DNA of 64,000 bases from Cherax quadricarinatus (Eukaryota; Arthropoda; Malacostraca; Decapoda; Parastacidae), in the NCBI RefSeq assembly GCF_038502225.1, contig NC_091323.1:21215502-21279501 (forward strand), written 5' to 3'. This document shows positions 14,079 through 24,904 of the stretch, in pieces (position 1 is the stretch's first letter; every line of letters starts with the position of its first letter). The position numbers and the translations under genes were made by a program. Below the pieces are notes generated by a model, which was not told the DNA's origin, ran no database searches, and saw nothing but the letters and a program-made list of their open reading frames with translations.

Positions 14079-15158
14079 TTCAGACACCCCGTAAGTCAAG
14101 TTTTTTTTAATAATAGAGATTAGTGGTGTATCTGCCAACAACGACATCTAGGTAGGGAATATTGTTAATAATGCTTGACTAGCAAGTGAAAGGCAAGACA
14201 GAAGTGTCTTTAATGGTTTGCGGGAATTTGAGTGTCTTTTCTGTTACTATAGAAGGTGAAGACGATGTTCCTGTTGTAAGGAGAAGTGAGAGTGAAAAAC
14301 AAAAACATGATAGTAAAGTGACAGAAATACAACTATACAAAACTGTTCACGGTCAAAGTTTCAATAAAGATCATAGTTTTTAATTAAAGAACTTTAAGCA
14401 AGGAAGAACTTTGTTTATCAATACAGAGTATAACAAGTCAATGCAGGCTATTGCAGATAAATACATACCACAGTCAATATATTGGTAATATGTACAGAGC
14501 ATAGCATCCCAATGCATAATACTGGTGATCAATAATGAATATGGCAAATCAATGCATAATATAGCTGGTCAACATAGAGCAAAACTGATCAATAAAATTA
14601 CTGATTGATGAAACCATACTCAAACATAGCTTCTAAATTATAATAAATAACAAAATTATACATTCATAAATAAATCGTGTATCCAAGGACGAACTTTTTT
14701 TTTAAACCGTCTCTAAAAGCATTTTTTCGTGTCAACCTGAAATTTGTTTTGTAATAATACTTTTATTTACAAACTATAAGAAATAAATCTTAGGAGTGCA
14801 TGAGCAAGCACGTTGCAATAGGTCTTGAGTCAAAGATTTTTTTTTGAACATCAGAACTGGGCATTTTTCTAGTAGTATATACAAGTTTGTATTCACCCAT
14901 CGTTAAATTATTGACTAGAGTGTGACTTGTATTTCTTTGAATGCAACCCGAATCCTTTTCAAGCTTCTTTGTCTCTTAGGATGTGCTATACGTGTAACAA
15001 TTTTACATCCAAGGTGTAAATAGAGTCGAAAAGGATTTGCTCTGTTAGTGTCTACACGCCATAACCCGGGTATAAAAACACACGAACTTATATTTTCGAC
15101 ATTGGTTAGCTCAGAGCACAGCTAAATCCCGAGCGAAACGAGCAAGATTTTCCTCTGC
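14079..15158. other. Anonymous AT-rich sequence
   Basis: No recognised gene. A 65-codon open frame (14186-14383, plus) has a fairly ordinary amino-acid mix but no motif I recognise, so I do not call it a gene. CGAGCGAAACGAGC at 15130-15143 may be a foldback-family scrap. Confidence 0.45.
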
Positions 15159-15508
15159 TGATAAATTAGACACATGTGCAACTCTTGGGTATCTTTATTG
15201 AGGAAACGTTTCACCGCACAGTGGCTTCATCAGTCCATACAAAGGAGAATCGTGAAGAACAGAAGGAGAATGAGATAATCAATTCCTCAATCTTGAGTCG
15301 ATGTGGTCAGTCCATAAATCTTGAATAGAGTACGTATTCTATTCAACATTGATGGACTGACCACATCGACTCAAGGTTGAGGGACTGATTACGTCATTCT
15401 CCTCCTGTTCTTCACGATTCTCCTTTGTATGGACTGATGAAGCCACTGTGTGGCGAAACGTTTCCTCAATAAAGACACCCAAGAGTTGCACATGTGTCTA
15501 ATTTATCA
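15159..15508. mobile_element. Best-preserved foldback (MITE-like) element of the window
   Basis: A nearly complete palindrome of 350 bp. The left end reads TGATAAATTAGACACATGTG, then CAACTCTTGGGTATCTTTAT and GAGGAAACGTTTC, then AGTGGCTTCATCAGTCCATA. The right half repeats this in reverse complement, ending CACATGTGTCTAATTTATCA. The centre, near 15325-15345, is GAATAGA ... TCTATTC. There is no coding potential. Arms of about 165 bp with almost no loop could form a long hairpin, the shape expected of a foldback element or hairpin MITE. No target-site duplication is obvious. Confidence 0.85.
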
Positions 15509-16345
15509 ACATGTCGGTTCTCTGAACCATTCATCTACAATTTCCCCCTGCTCATGTATTTTATACCAAATTGTCGGCTTGTTACCCCAATCACCACTCC
15601 CCGACCCTAACATCAATTTACACCTGATTTGTTCGACAAAACGATCGTGGCTTTTTAAACTAAAATCTTAGATTCTGAGTAAAACCCACGACAGTTACAC
15701 GGCCCGAACCCGGCCATCAATTATGCTTCCACCTCACCTCTTGTGTTTTCTTTCGCCAATCAATAGACTCTTTTGTGTGTGTTGTCTGAGCGAATACTTG
15801 TCAGACCAGTTATAAGAGGCAGCCACCAGACAAAAGAATTTGAAGACACACAAAACAGTTGAAGAGTTGTGAGTTTGTAATGGCTGTGATTGTCAGTAGC
15901 GTTTTGTAGTGTGCGGTTGTGGTGAGTTGTTCAGTGTGGTTGTGAATTGTGGTTTACGCAATGTATATCACTTTCTAAGAGGAGCAGATCTTTATTTTAA
16001 TTGTTATTCGCTCAAAGGAAGTTTTGTCAACTTATGAAACGTTCTTACAATGAGCGAAACATTGACTGATTTACATTGATTTACGTTGTTGTGAATATTT
16101 TTTTTTTCAGAGCTGTTATTGTTCATCGTTTAACTCTACGGGAAATTAGTTTGGTCTTTTTGTTATATTTAAAGAACGTGTAATTTTCTTGGAGCTGGTT
16201 GCCGTATTATCATCGATGTGGCCAGCATGGAAACATTACCTTGTTTACTGCAGTTTCGGCTGGGATGTGTGATGCGATTTGTGAGCAACACCGAAGAATT
16301 TGTCATGGATGTTTTCAACGCTGTTGGAATGTGCTGTATTTCGTG

Positions 16346-16347
<2 letters not shown>
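15509..16347. other. Anonymous sequence
   Basis: No gene recognised. CTTATGAAACGTTCTTACAA and GAGCGAAACATTGAC near 16030-16070 are weak matches to foldback cores in inverted orientation. Confidence 0.4.
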
Positions 16348-16401
<54 letters not shown>

Positions 16402-16427
16402 TCCCTTCCTCCCTCTCTCTCTCTCTC
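16348..16427. repeat. (CT)n microsatellite
   Basis: CT dinucleotides interrupted by CCCTCCCTTCCTCC in the middle. Leu/Ser or Arg/Glu reading frames across it are artefacts. Confidence 0.93.
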
Positions 16428-16862
16428 AGCATCACGGGTCACAGCTGGTCAAGATGAAGCACCTGCCTCCAGGGATTTATATCTATCGCTCCCGGCGCCT
16501 CCAGCAAGTGCCGCCAGCAAATGGAACTTGTATAGAGTTCCTCACTTTGCTGCCACACGTTTTTATTCTCTTTCCTTCTCTGACAGAGGAGAACATTGAC
16601 TGCACTCAACCTTGTGGGAGGAGTGTCAGTCTGGTTGGCTGGTTGGCTGGCTGGCTGGTAGTTGTCCCACTGGATGGCTGTGCGGCTGGCTGGCTGGTTA
16701 GGTGGCTGAGTAACTGACTTTCTCTTTGACTACCTGACTGATAGGTATCTGTCTAAATTTGTTCAGTGTTTTGCTAGGTAGAAACAGATTATATATATAA
16801 GAATAACACACAGCTGTAAACAATAACACGAATGTTTTTAGCGCAACTAACTATTGTGTTAC
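16428..16862. other. Anonymous sequence with (GGCT)n patch
   Basis: GGCTGGTTGGCTGGCTGGCT and related words repeat at 16635-16710. Nothing else is recognised. Confidence 0.5.
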
Positions 16863-16990
16863 CTGATGATCTCGGTATTCCAAGATCTTGGTACCCAAAC
16901 ATATCGATACTCAAGCATCCCGGTACCCAAGTATCCCGGTACCCAAGCATCCCGGTACCCAAGCACCCAGATACCCCAAGCATCGTGGTA
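16863..16990. repeat. 16-bp tandem repeat, about 7 diverged units
   Basis: The unit is CCCGGTACCCAAGCAT, with diverged edge copies. It contains the palindrome GGTACC. Confidence 0.85.
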
Positions 16991-17277
16991 GCGATTTCAC
17001 TCAAGAAATATAAATAAAAACCTTGTAGACCGAGAGCAACATGAATTACTGAGTAGGATTTATGGTGGGGCGGGTGCCGTGCGTGGCTGCGAGAATTAAT
17101 GCGGCAGCAAGCGTGAAGCAATACATCCCTTCTCCTGAATGTTTTAGCTCTGCTCATATATATTCCCTCTCTCTCACTCTTTAGTAGCTGTGGGGGTGGC
17201 GAGGGGGCAAGGTTATACTTCATGGGTAACTTAGTTTTCTCTCTCTTTCTACCCACCCAAGCATACCCATATACATT

Positions 17278-17632
17278 CATCCTGACAACACTTGAGGAGA
17301 GAAGGGATAGGGGGGACATGATAACGACATATAAAATCCTGAAAGGAATTGACAAGGTAGATAAGGTCAGAATGTTTCAGAGATGAGACGCAGGAACGAT
17401 GGGACACAACTGGAAGTTAAAAAATCAGATGAGTCACAGGGATGCTAGGAAGTATTTCTTTATCCTTAGAGTTGTCAGGTAGTGGAACAATCTGGAGACT
17501 GAAGAAGTGGAAGCAAGATCCATACACAGCTCAAGGTTCTAGGAGCAGGGAGAGAGTGGACCTAGTGGCGAAGAGGCGAAGCCAGGACCTAAGACTTGAT
17601 CTCTGCAACCACAAATAGGTGAGTACACACAC

Positions 17633-17636
<4 letters not shown>
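17278..17636 (+). mobile_element. Family-A LINE 3' fragment
   Basis: It encodes a decayed version of the family-A C-terminus (LEERRDRGDMITTYKILKGI, then DKVDKVRMFQR with a stop soon after). The 3' tail follows, with GGAGCAGGGAGAGAGTGGAC, GATCTCTGCAACCACAAATA and GTGAGTACACAC. It corresponds to 56650-57020 of the better copy. This copy is older, and its tail leads into ACATACAG and (AG)n instead of a long CA array. Its left flank is not a microsatellite. Confidence 0.85.

Positions 17637-17678
<42 letters not shown>
17637..17678. repeat. (AG)n microsatellite
   Basis: About 42 bp of pure AG directly after the LINE tail. Confidence 0.95.
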
Positions 17679-17679
<1 letters not shown>

Positions 17680-17799
17680 AGGATAGATGCTCGAGTGGAT
17701 ATAAAAAAGACTTGTCAATAGAAAGAGAGGGGTAATGGTGTTTTGTGTGTCAGTGGGAAAGGGTGTCAAGTGGCGTTTTCCAACGATTATTGCTTCATC

Positions 17800-18505
17800 T
17801 GCTTTTCCTGATATATACAAATCAAATATTGGTAGAAACTGAATCCTGTGCAGCACTGTTTGTGGATGATGTGAAACTAATGAGGAACTGAGAATGCAGA
17901 AGATGCATCAACATAACTTGAGGAGGTTCCATAAGTTGGCCGGCAGGTGGCTACTAAAACTGAATCTTCAGAAGTAGAAAGTAATGAGAATATGAATGGG
18001 ATAATACGAATAAGGAAGGAATAATGAGAACAGGGAAGGAATAACGAGAACAGGGAAGGAATAACGAAAGCATGGAAGGAATAAGGAGAACAGGGAAGGA
18101 ATAACGAGAACACAGAAAGAATGAGGAGAACATGGAACGAATAACGAGAACATGGAATGAATAACGAGAACATAACAGGAACAACGAGAACATGGAAGGA
18201 ATATAGCTCGGAAGATGTGATGCTCTGCAAGCAACACATCAAGCATATATATTCAAAAACCAAGTAACACAAGAAGCGCTCACGTTAGTCCATCTCCGAG
18301 TACTCGGCCCCAGCATGGAGCCCGTACTTTTTCAAAAATATATGAACAATAGAGAAATTCAAACCTAGTGTCGAAGCTGGTACCGGAACTTATCGAAATG
18401 GAGTACGAGGAGAGAGTTACTGTCCACAGCCTGACAATACTCGCAGAGAGAACCACGGGAAAAAGGGCAGGATACGATCATGGCGTAGAAAATGCTTAAT
18501 GACTA
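17800..18505 (+). pseudogene. Heavily decayed LINE reverse-transcriptase relic
   Basis: Conceptual plus-strand reading gives ALFVDDVKLMRN near 17845-17885, matching the catalytic FADDVKLMRR box of family A. RFHKLAGRWLLKLNLQK follows near 17922-17975 (compare LDMWSSNWLFEFNPAKCK). Beyond a minisatellite, KLVPELIEMEYEERV and LTILAERTTGKRAGYD lie near 18380-18480 (compare RLVPELKGMSYEERL and LTTLEDRRVRGDMI). Frames shift and stops are present, so nothing is functional. The order matches a single ancient LINE copy into which a 20-bp repeat expanded. The first active-site residue is V (FVDD) rather than A. Confidence 0.6.
17998..18205. repeat. 20-bp tandem repeat inside the decayed LINE
   Basis: About ten units of GGAATAACGAGAACAGGGAA with substitutions. 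It separates the catalytic-box relic from the C-terminal relic. Confidence 0.88.
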
Positions 18506-18524
18506 GGAACCCCTACATAGCAGG

Positions 18525-18725
18525 TTTATTCAGTCGAATACAAGCGATTACAAAACTGGAGAAAGTAAACGTCGATTTGATGTAATTAATCCATCACTAT
18601 TGGTGGGACGGTTGAGGGACTGACCATCTAGCAAGACTGTCTCCAGTGTTGCATTCATTTGTATCCTACTGAAGTAAGCTGTTGTGCAGGCGAAACGTTT
18701 CTGCAACATGTAGACTATCAGTAAT
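18525..18725. mobile_element. Diverged foldback element
   Basis: The left part has TTTATTCAGTCGAATACAAG and GTAATTAATCCATCACTA. The right part has GTATCCTACTGAAGTAAGCT and CAGGCGAAACGTTTCTGCAA. These are the outer and core words of the GAAACGTTTC foldback family in inverted order. Confidence 0.5.
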
Positions 18726-18875
18726 ATGACACAAAATATACAGGAACAGAATAGAGTGTAAAAAAGTTAGTTTTTTCCCGAAAAACAAAGAGTGAGACGA
18801 AGGACTTGTCAGCTAAAAATTCAGACAAGTTACAAGGACGTTATGAAATACGTTTTCAGCTCGAGCAGTGCAAAC

Positions 18876-18990
18876 ATGACGTAGTAAACATAATGATCGA
18901 CGTAGTGAATCCTCCTACAGACGTATTGAGCACTCCGTCCTACGTAGCGAATGCTTCGGCCGACGTAGCGAAAGCTCCGTCCGACGTAGC
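18876..18990. repeat. 21-bp tandem repeat, about 5 diverged units
   Basis: Units of the type GACGTAGCGAAAGCTCCGTC. As 21 is divisible by three, an open frame of 90 codons (18806-19078) reads Asp-Val-Ala-rich heptads, but the surroundings do not look coding. Confidence 0.8.
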
Positions 18991-19170
18991 GAACGAAAGT
19001 CTTCGGTATCACCTTGGAGGGAGAAAAGCATCTCGTTTTTATTTTTTCGTAGTAAAGAAACGAGAGCAATATATTTGAGTGGTGTCCCGGAAAATAAAAA
19101 AAAAAATATCTTAACGGCGGAAATTGGCAGTAAGAAAAAACTGAAAGAAAACAATAGTGACTTTCTGTTT

Positions 19171-19172
<2 letters not shown>

Positions 19173-19262
<90 letters not shown>
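19173..19262. repeat. (CA)n microsatellite
   Basis: About 90 bp of pure CA without attached LINE sequence. Confidence 0.96.
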
Positions 19263-19264
<2 letters not shown>

Positions 19265-19723
19265 AAGAAAATTTAGCTGAGTTATGATGTTGGTGAAGAG
19301 ACGAGTTTACGTTTCTCTTCTTGTTATTCTTTGGTGTTGGAGGAACCAAAGCAAAGTTGGAGGTATTCCGGAGTAAACGAAGGAGAAACAGGAGATAAAG
19401 GCGGAGATGGAGGAGACAGGGGGGAAAGAGAGAAAGAAGGATCGACAAGGAATGACATGGAAAAATCAATGGGATGGGAGGGAAGAAGAAAAGATACATA
19501 AGAAAGGATACAAAACTGATCGATAACAAAACTAAAAGAAAAAAGAAATCAGACGAAGAGAACAAATAACTTCATTCACTTTTTATTTCGCCATGAAATC
19601 GATAGTTTAGATTAAAATAATTTCTACTCTGGGTTATAATGAAGTTTTTACTAAACCAGCGAAAGACAGAGAGGAAAAAAATATAATGGAGAGCGAGAGG
19701 GAGGGAGGAAGAGAAAGAAAAAA

Positions 19724-19764
<41 letters not shown>

Positions 19765-19897
19765 TAACAGACATCAAGAGCACCATGGGGAAATAAGCGT
19801 GTGTAATGTTGAGGTCGTAATCCATCGCTGTGTAACAATGAACTCAGGATGCCTCGCAGGAGTAGCAGGCAACCCATAGTAGTAGATATTTTTTCAC

Positions 19898-19932
<35 letters not shown>

Positions 19933-19947
19933 AAACCATAACCTTAC
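19263..19947. other. Purine-rich anonymous sequence with (GA)n and (GT)n
   Basis: No gene seen. (GA)n lies at 19727-19761 and (GT)n at 19901-19928. The segment between 19380 and 19720 is strongly A/G-rich. Confidence 0.5.
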
Positions 19948-20321
19948 ATTTATTTATTTATTTATTTATTTATTTATAATTTGAGCACACTTACAGAGGT
20001 ACAAAAAAATACAGAAGAGCAGCATGCCAAAGCCACTTATACTATGCATAGCATTACGGGCTGGCTTAAAATTAACTTAAGATTAACTAAGCAATGATGA
20101 AATCAGTGAAAAACATTAATGTAAACTGATTACTATAAAGCTCAAGTGAGTATTACAAAGACAGGTCATATGGTTGCATGCATTGTTGTAAATTCAGTAG
20201 AATGGAGTATTCTGTTAGGTAGTGTATTTAAAAAATAATAAAGTTAGATTGGGTTTTAGGTTTAACATTTATGTGATATAATTGTGAGAAACATTTAAGA
20301 TATACAATTTATAAGGTTCAG

Positions 20322-23276
20322 TTATTCAGTATTTATTTGGTTTTGGGTGAGTAAGTGATCTTTGAGAAGAGACTTGAATTTATAAACAGGTAGTGTTTCT
20401 TTTATATTTACAGGTAATGAATTCCAGATTTTAGGGCCTTTTATGTGCATTGAGTTTTTGCATAGCGTGAGATGGACACGAGGAATATCAAAGAGTGATC
20501 TGTGCCTTGTGTTATGGTCATGTGTTCTGTTGAGGTTGGCAAGGAGATGTTTGAGGGGAGGGTTAATATCAGAGTTGAGTGTTCTATGTATGTAATAGGT
20601 GCAGTAATAAGTATGGATGTTTTGTATGGTGAGTAGGTTGAGTGTATTGAATATTGGTGGAGTGTGCTGCCTGTAGTGAGAATTTGTTATCATTCTAACT
20701 GCAGCCTTTTGTTGGGTAATTAGTGGTCTGAGATGGTTACTTGTTGTTGAGCCCCATGCACAAATTCCATAGGTGAGATAGGGGTAAATAAGAGAGTGAT
20801 ATAGGGCCAGGAGGGCTGACTGTGGAGCATAGTACCGTATCTTCGATAGTATGCCTACAGTCTTGGAAATTTTCTTAGAAATTTGTTGTATATGTGTATG
20901 AAATTTGAGTCTATTATCAAGGTGGATTCCTAAGAATTTTCCCTCTGTTAGCTTTGTGATAGGTGATCCGTTTATCATTATGTTAAGAGGGACATCTGTA
21001 GCTCTGTTACCAAACTGAATGAAGTAGGTTTTGTCAATGTTTAGTGTAAGTTTGTTAGTACTCATCCAGGTAGATATTTTCTGTAATTCGGTATTTACAG
21101 TATTGGCTAGCGTGACTGGGCTCGGGTGGGAGAAGACGTATGTTGTGTCATCAGCAAATAGTGTGGGTTTGAGTAATTGAGAAGCATTTGGTAGGTCATT
21201 TATGTATAGGAGAAAGAGAAGAGGGCCAAGGACACTTCCCTGTGGGACACCAACTGTAATTGGTTGTGCAGAAGAGTTTGCCCCATTTGCGTACACATAT
21301 TGGCTTCTGTTGCTGAGGTATGACTTGAGGTAGTTGAGGGAGTGCCCTCTTATACCATAGTGTGACAATTTTACGTGGAGCAAGTCATGGTCAACTGTAT
21401 CAAAAGCTTTACGTAAGTCAATGAAGATCCCCAGTGGGACTTCTTTTTTCTCTATTGCAGTGTATATATGTTCTAGCATGTGTATGATAGCATCATTAGT
21501 ATTTTTATTAGGCCTGAATCCAAATTGGCAGGGGTTGAGTATGTTTTGGGAGATAAGGTAGGAGTAGATTCGTTTATGGATTAATTTTTCGAAGATTTTT
21601 GAGAGAGGGTGTAAGTTGGATATTGGCCTATAGTTATTCAACTCTGTTTGGTCTCCTCCTTTGTGGATCGGGGTGACCCTTGCTATTTTGAGTACTGTAG
21701 GGAAGGTGGAGGATTCAATGGATTTGTTAAAGAGTGTTGCAATGATTGGTGATAGCACTTGTGACACTTTTTTGTATATAAAGGGTGGTAAGGTATTTAA
21801 ATCTCCTGCCTTGTTTTTTAGTGCGTTGATAATAAGGGAGACTTCGTATGGGTTAGTCGGAGCTAGGAACAGTGTGTTCGGGTAGTTGCCGGTGAGGTAG
21901 TCATTTGGTGGGGTATCTGAGCTTGGGATTTTATTGGCAAGGTTTTGTCCTATAGTGGAGAAGAAATCATTGAGTCTGTTTGCTGTTTCTGTTGGTGGGA
22001 GTTGGGGTTCATCTGATTTTGCTAATTTTATTTCGCTATTTCGTGATATCTTTTTTGTTCCCAGAATTTCTGATAGGGTTTTCCAGGTCTTTTTTATATC
22101 ACCTCGTAAGTTGGATAATCTGTTCTCATAATACAATTTTTTTGCCCTTCTTATCAGGCTGGTTAGGATTGACGAGTAACGTTTTGTTTGGTCTCTGGTT
22201 ATGTGACCCATTCTGTACTGTTTTTCATATTGGTGTTTTGTATTTATGGATTTGAGAATGCTGGGTGTTAGCCAGGGACTGTTCAGTCTCTTAGCTGTCA
22301 TCTGCTTAGTTTTTTTAGGGCAGTGCTTGTTATAGAGGTATTGAGTCTTTTTTAGAAAATTATTAATACATTCGTCAATATCTGTATTGATTTCTAGCTC
22401 AGTGTGCCAGTCAATGTTTGCTACTGCTGTTGTGAAGTTATTAATGGCTGCCTCATTGTGAAGTCTGAAGGTGACTTTAGTAGTGTCTTGGGGTAATTTA
22501 CCAAGAGTTGTTATGAGGAAAGTAGGGTAGTGGTCTGTGGTATTATCTGTAATTATGCCTGATTTTAAAGGGGATATGGTGTTGGTCCAGATGTGGTCAA
22601 GTAGGGAAACACTAGTCTCTGTAACTCTTGTAGGTTTTGTTACTGTTGGTAGCAACATACAGTTACTCATTGTGTTTGTGAATTCAGTAACGTGTGGGTC
22701 CTGGTCTTGCAGGAGATTTATATTGAAGTCACCTGAGAGTAGTAAGTGATCTTTGTTCATGCGTGCATCAGTTATCATACTTCCTAGGTTTTGACTAAAT
22801 TGGCTAATGTTTGACTGTGGAACTCTGTAGATGTTTATCAATGTGAGAGGTTTTTGTAGGTATTTGGATTTGAATTTGGCTATTATATATTCCCCATGTT
22901 CATCTCTTGTGCAAGTATTAGTGATACATTCTAGTTGGTCTGAGTAGTATATGGCTGTGCCACCCCCTTGTTGGTCTGGCCTACAGTTGTGTATGGCTGT
23001 GTAACCAGGAATGGCATAGACATCTGTACTATCAGGCTTTAGCCAGGTTTCAGTTAGTGTAATGATGGACATATTGGCATGTAAGGAATTTAGTAATGCT
23101 ATGAGGTCATCGTAATGCTTGCTTAAAGATCTGATATTGTAGTTAAAGATAGTTATGTTGTTGTTGGCACTGAGAAGTGCCTTTGATTGTTCTGCAGTGT
23201 AGTAATTACAGTAACTGTTTGATTCATTTAAGTCATTAAATAAGAGGTTGGTATCTGGATCAATGCTTGTAATCAT
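20322..23276 (-). CDS. LINE B ORF2: endonuclease and reverse transcriptase
   Basis: An uninterrupted 984-codon ORF with an N-terminal apurinic-type (EEP) endonuclease and a central reverse transcriptase, the enzymes that nick the target and copy the element RNA into it. Endonuclease landmarks: TETW (~75), GDFNINL (~182), LLDHIW (~225) and TDHY (~247; most relatives have SDH). RT landmarks: NYRPISNLHPLSKIFEK (~548), FGFRPNKNT (~585), FIDLRKAFDTVDH (~618), VPQGSVLGP (~677) and the catalytic FADD (~707-710). A thumb-like region follows (LGIHLDNRLKFH, LYHSLIYPYLTYGICAWG). The length is normal for an ORF2. The start is the first Met of the frame, about 45 residues before the ITIFNYNIRSL strand that opens the endonuclease. 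No frameshift is visible, so this copy could be young. It lies downstream of ORF1, as expected. Confidence 0.9.
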   Translation of the reverse strand: MITSIDPDTNLLFNDLNESNSYCNYYTAEQSKALLSANNNITIFNYNIRSLSKHYDDLIALLNSLHANMSIITLTETWLKPDSTDVYAIPGYTAIHNCRPDQQGGGTAIYYSDQLECITNTCTRDEHGEYIIAKFKSKYLQKPLTLINIYRVPQSNISQFSQNLGSMITDARMNKDHLLLSGDFNINLLQDQDPHVTEFTNTMSNCMLLPTVTKPTRVTETSVSLLDHIWTNTISPLKSGIITDNTTDHYPTFLITTLGKLPQDTTKVTFRLHNEAAINNFTTAVANIDWHTELEINTDIDECINNFLKKTQYLYNKHCPKKTKQMTAKRLNSPWLTPSILKSINTKHQYEKQYRMGHITRDQTKRYSSILTSLIRRAKKLYYENRLSNLRGDIKKTWKTLSEILGTKKISRNSEIKLAKSDEPQLPPTETANRLNDFFSTIGQNLANKIPSSDTPPNDYLTGNYPNTLFLAPTNPYEVSLIINALKNKAGDLNTLPPFIYKKVSQVLSPIIATLFNKSIESSTFPTVLKIARVTPIHKGGDQTELNNYRPISNLHPLSKIFEKLIHKRIYSYLISQNILNPCQFGFRPNKNTNDAIIHMLEHIYTAIEKKEVPLGIFIDLRKAFDTVDHDLLHVKLSHYGIRGHSLNYLKSYLSNRSQYVYANGANSSAQPITVGVPQGSVLGPLLFLLYINDLPNASQLLKPTLFADDTTYVFSHPSPVTLANTVNTELQKISTWMSTNKLTLNIDKTYFIQFGNRATDVPLNIMINGSPITKLTEGKFLGIHLDNRLKFHTHIQQISKKISKTVGILSKIRYYAPQSALLALYHSLIYPYLTYGICAWGSTTSNHLRPLITQQKAAVRMITNSHYRQHTPPIFNTLNLLTIQNIHTYYCTYYIHRTLNSDINPPLKHLLANLNRTHDHNTRHRSLFDIPRVHLTLCKNSMHIKGPKIWNSLPVNIKETLPVYKFKSLLKDHLLTQNQINTE

Positions 23277-23385
23277 AAGATTTGTAGTGAATCTATAGTT
23301 AGAATTAAGTATAAAACAAAGTAAATAGTCTTAAGCTAAAAAATAGCACCTGAATTATTTAACAAATGTAAAATAATGAGCTAAG

Positions 23386-23436
<51 letters not shown>

Positions 23437-23905
23437 CTAAAATAAAGGAGACAATATAAAAGGGACTAGTACAAATAAAGTGATGATCAAATAATGGAGC
23501 TTGGGAATATGATAGTAGGTAGTACTATAAGATAAATGAGCTTTGGAATATAATGGCAAAATTGTGAACTTGTTCTACTTTAGCACCTGAGAATAGCACC
23601 TTGATTATTTTAACAATTGTAAATGTATAAGCTAGGGTAGTTATATAAAGCTAAAATAAAGGAGAAAATATATAAGGGACTAAAATTAAGTAATGGTAAA
23701 CAAAGTTAAATGGACAGATGGTCACTATGAAATAATATTGGTTTAGGAGTAAGATCTGATTTGTAATATTAGATAAATTGAGCAGTTTATTGCACAATAA
23801 AGGTAAAAAAAATGAGGTAGTTGGTACTAGCTAGCAAAAGATAGTTTTGGTACTTGCAAAAAAGTAATTGGAATATACACTAATTGCATACACAATGTAA
23901 AGTGA
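23277..23905 (-). other. LINE B spacer between ORFs, with internal repeats and a homopolymer
   Basis: It contains a T run of about 46 bp (23389-23434; poly(A) in element sense) and two or three diverged direct copies of a block of roughly 240 bp. Examples are TAGCACCTGA, AGCTAAAATAAAGGAGA and GGGACTA words at 23345-23470 and again at 23580-23675. TTAAATGGACAG words at about 23708 and 23936 show that the block also reaches the 3' end of ORF1. Such a long, repeated spacer is unusual for this type of element. Confidence 0.6.
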
Positions 23906-24727
23906 CTAAAAAAAACAAGTAGTGATAAACAAAATTAAATGGACAGGTAAGAAAAAATGAATATTATTAATTTGGAGTAAGATTTGACTAAGTCGGATCA
24001 TTATACTGTGTTTACTTCCTGGTTTTCCTAACAAACGTGTTTCTTTGATTTCATTGTTTTGCACGATGACTTGTACGTGGTCCTGTATTATCCTGACAGC
24101 AGTTTCTTTGCACTGTGCTTGTGTTATGTCACTAGGAATGTGTGGACTGTTTATTATAACTGCATCAGACAACTTATCTTGTTCAGTTTTGTCGTCTTGG
24201 AAATCAAGGTATTCATTTAGTCGAGTGTGCATGTTCTGATTCCAGTCCTTGATTGCTTCTTCAACCTTCATATTTATTGTTGTTATTTGCTCAGTGTGAC
24301 TGGCTATAGCTGCTTTTAGAGTATTTTCTGTGTCAACACTTCCCGATGTAATCTTCTCTTCAAGGTTTTGGATCTTATTCTCGAGGTTGGTTATCTTGGA
24401 ATCTCGTCGCTCGAGTGCTGCTTTGATATCTTTGATTTCATTTTCTAGAGCAACGATGTAGTCCTTGATATTGTCAGGAATAATCGTACCTGAGTTATCA
24501 TGGATGAATCCTTTGAAGGGAGTGGAGTTGGAGGGGGAGTCAGCCATGTTTGTTGTTGTTGTTGTTGTTCCCTGGGTGGCGTCGGTGAGAGGGGTTGATG
24601 ATACACTGGCGTCCTGCTGGGTAGACAAGTTGAGTTCTAGGGTCCTTGCTGTTATTCTTTTATTACTGGTGTTGTGTCTTCTGCGATATCCTTTCATAGT
24701 ATCACTGAAGTAGATACTGTGTAGCAA
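23906..24727 (-). CDS. LINE B ORF1: coiled-coil nucleic-acid-binding-like protein, probably 3'-truncated
   Basis: A 273-codon ORF preceding ORF2 on the same strand. Residues 1-70 are Ser/Thr-rich with a TTTTTT run. Residues ~85-130 (IVALENEIKDIKAALERRDS and following) form a heptad-like coiled coil, typical of LINE ORF1 proteins that trimerise on RNA. Residues ~185-247 (KLSDAVIINSPHIP ... IMIRLS) resemble the start of a folded RNA-binding domain. The last ~26 residues are hydrophobic and arise from the repeated spacer block, so the natural C-terminus seems to be lost. An alternative start is Met11 (24697). The role as ORF1p is inferred from position and the coiled coil. Confidence 0.65.
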   Translation of the reverse strand: MLHSIYFSDTMKGYRRRHNTSNKRITARTLELNLSTQQDASVSSTPLTDATQGTTTTTTNMADSPSNSTPFKGFIHDNSGTIIPDNIKDYIVALENEIKDIKAALERRDSKITNLENKIQNLEEKITSGSVDTENTLKAAIASHTEQITTINMKVEEAIKDWNQNMHTRLNEYLDFQDDKTEQDKLSDAVIINSPHIPSDITQAQCKETAVRIIQDHVQVIVQNNEIKETRLLGKPGSKHSIMIRLSQILLQINNIHFFLPVHLILFITTCFF

Positions 24728-24904
24728 TGGAGGAGAAGGCTTGTTTTCTCGGAGCTTGGGTTAAGTGGTTGTCTGGCAGCGGAGGCAGTGTTTGGGTTAG
24801 CAGGGCTGTCTTCCTTAGATCTTCTAATTTTGTCAAGATTTGGGTTACATTCTTAGTATTCTTGGGTCATGTTGTGGTCTACGTGGGTTCATGTAGTTGA
24901 GTTG

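Noticed and set aside
14186..14383. 65-codon plus ORF with ordinary amino-acid composition
   Set aside because: Too short, no recognised motif, and no splice or promoter evidence I could defend.
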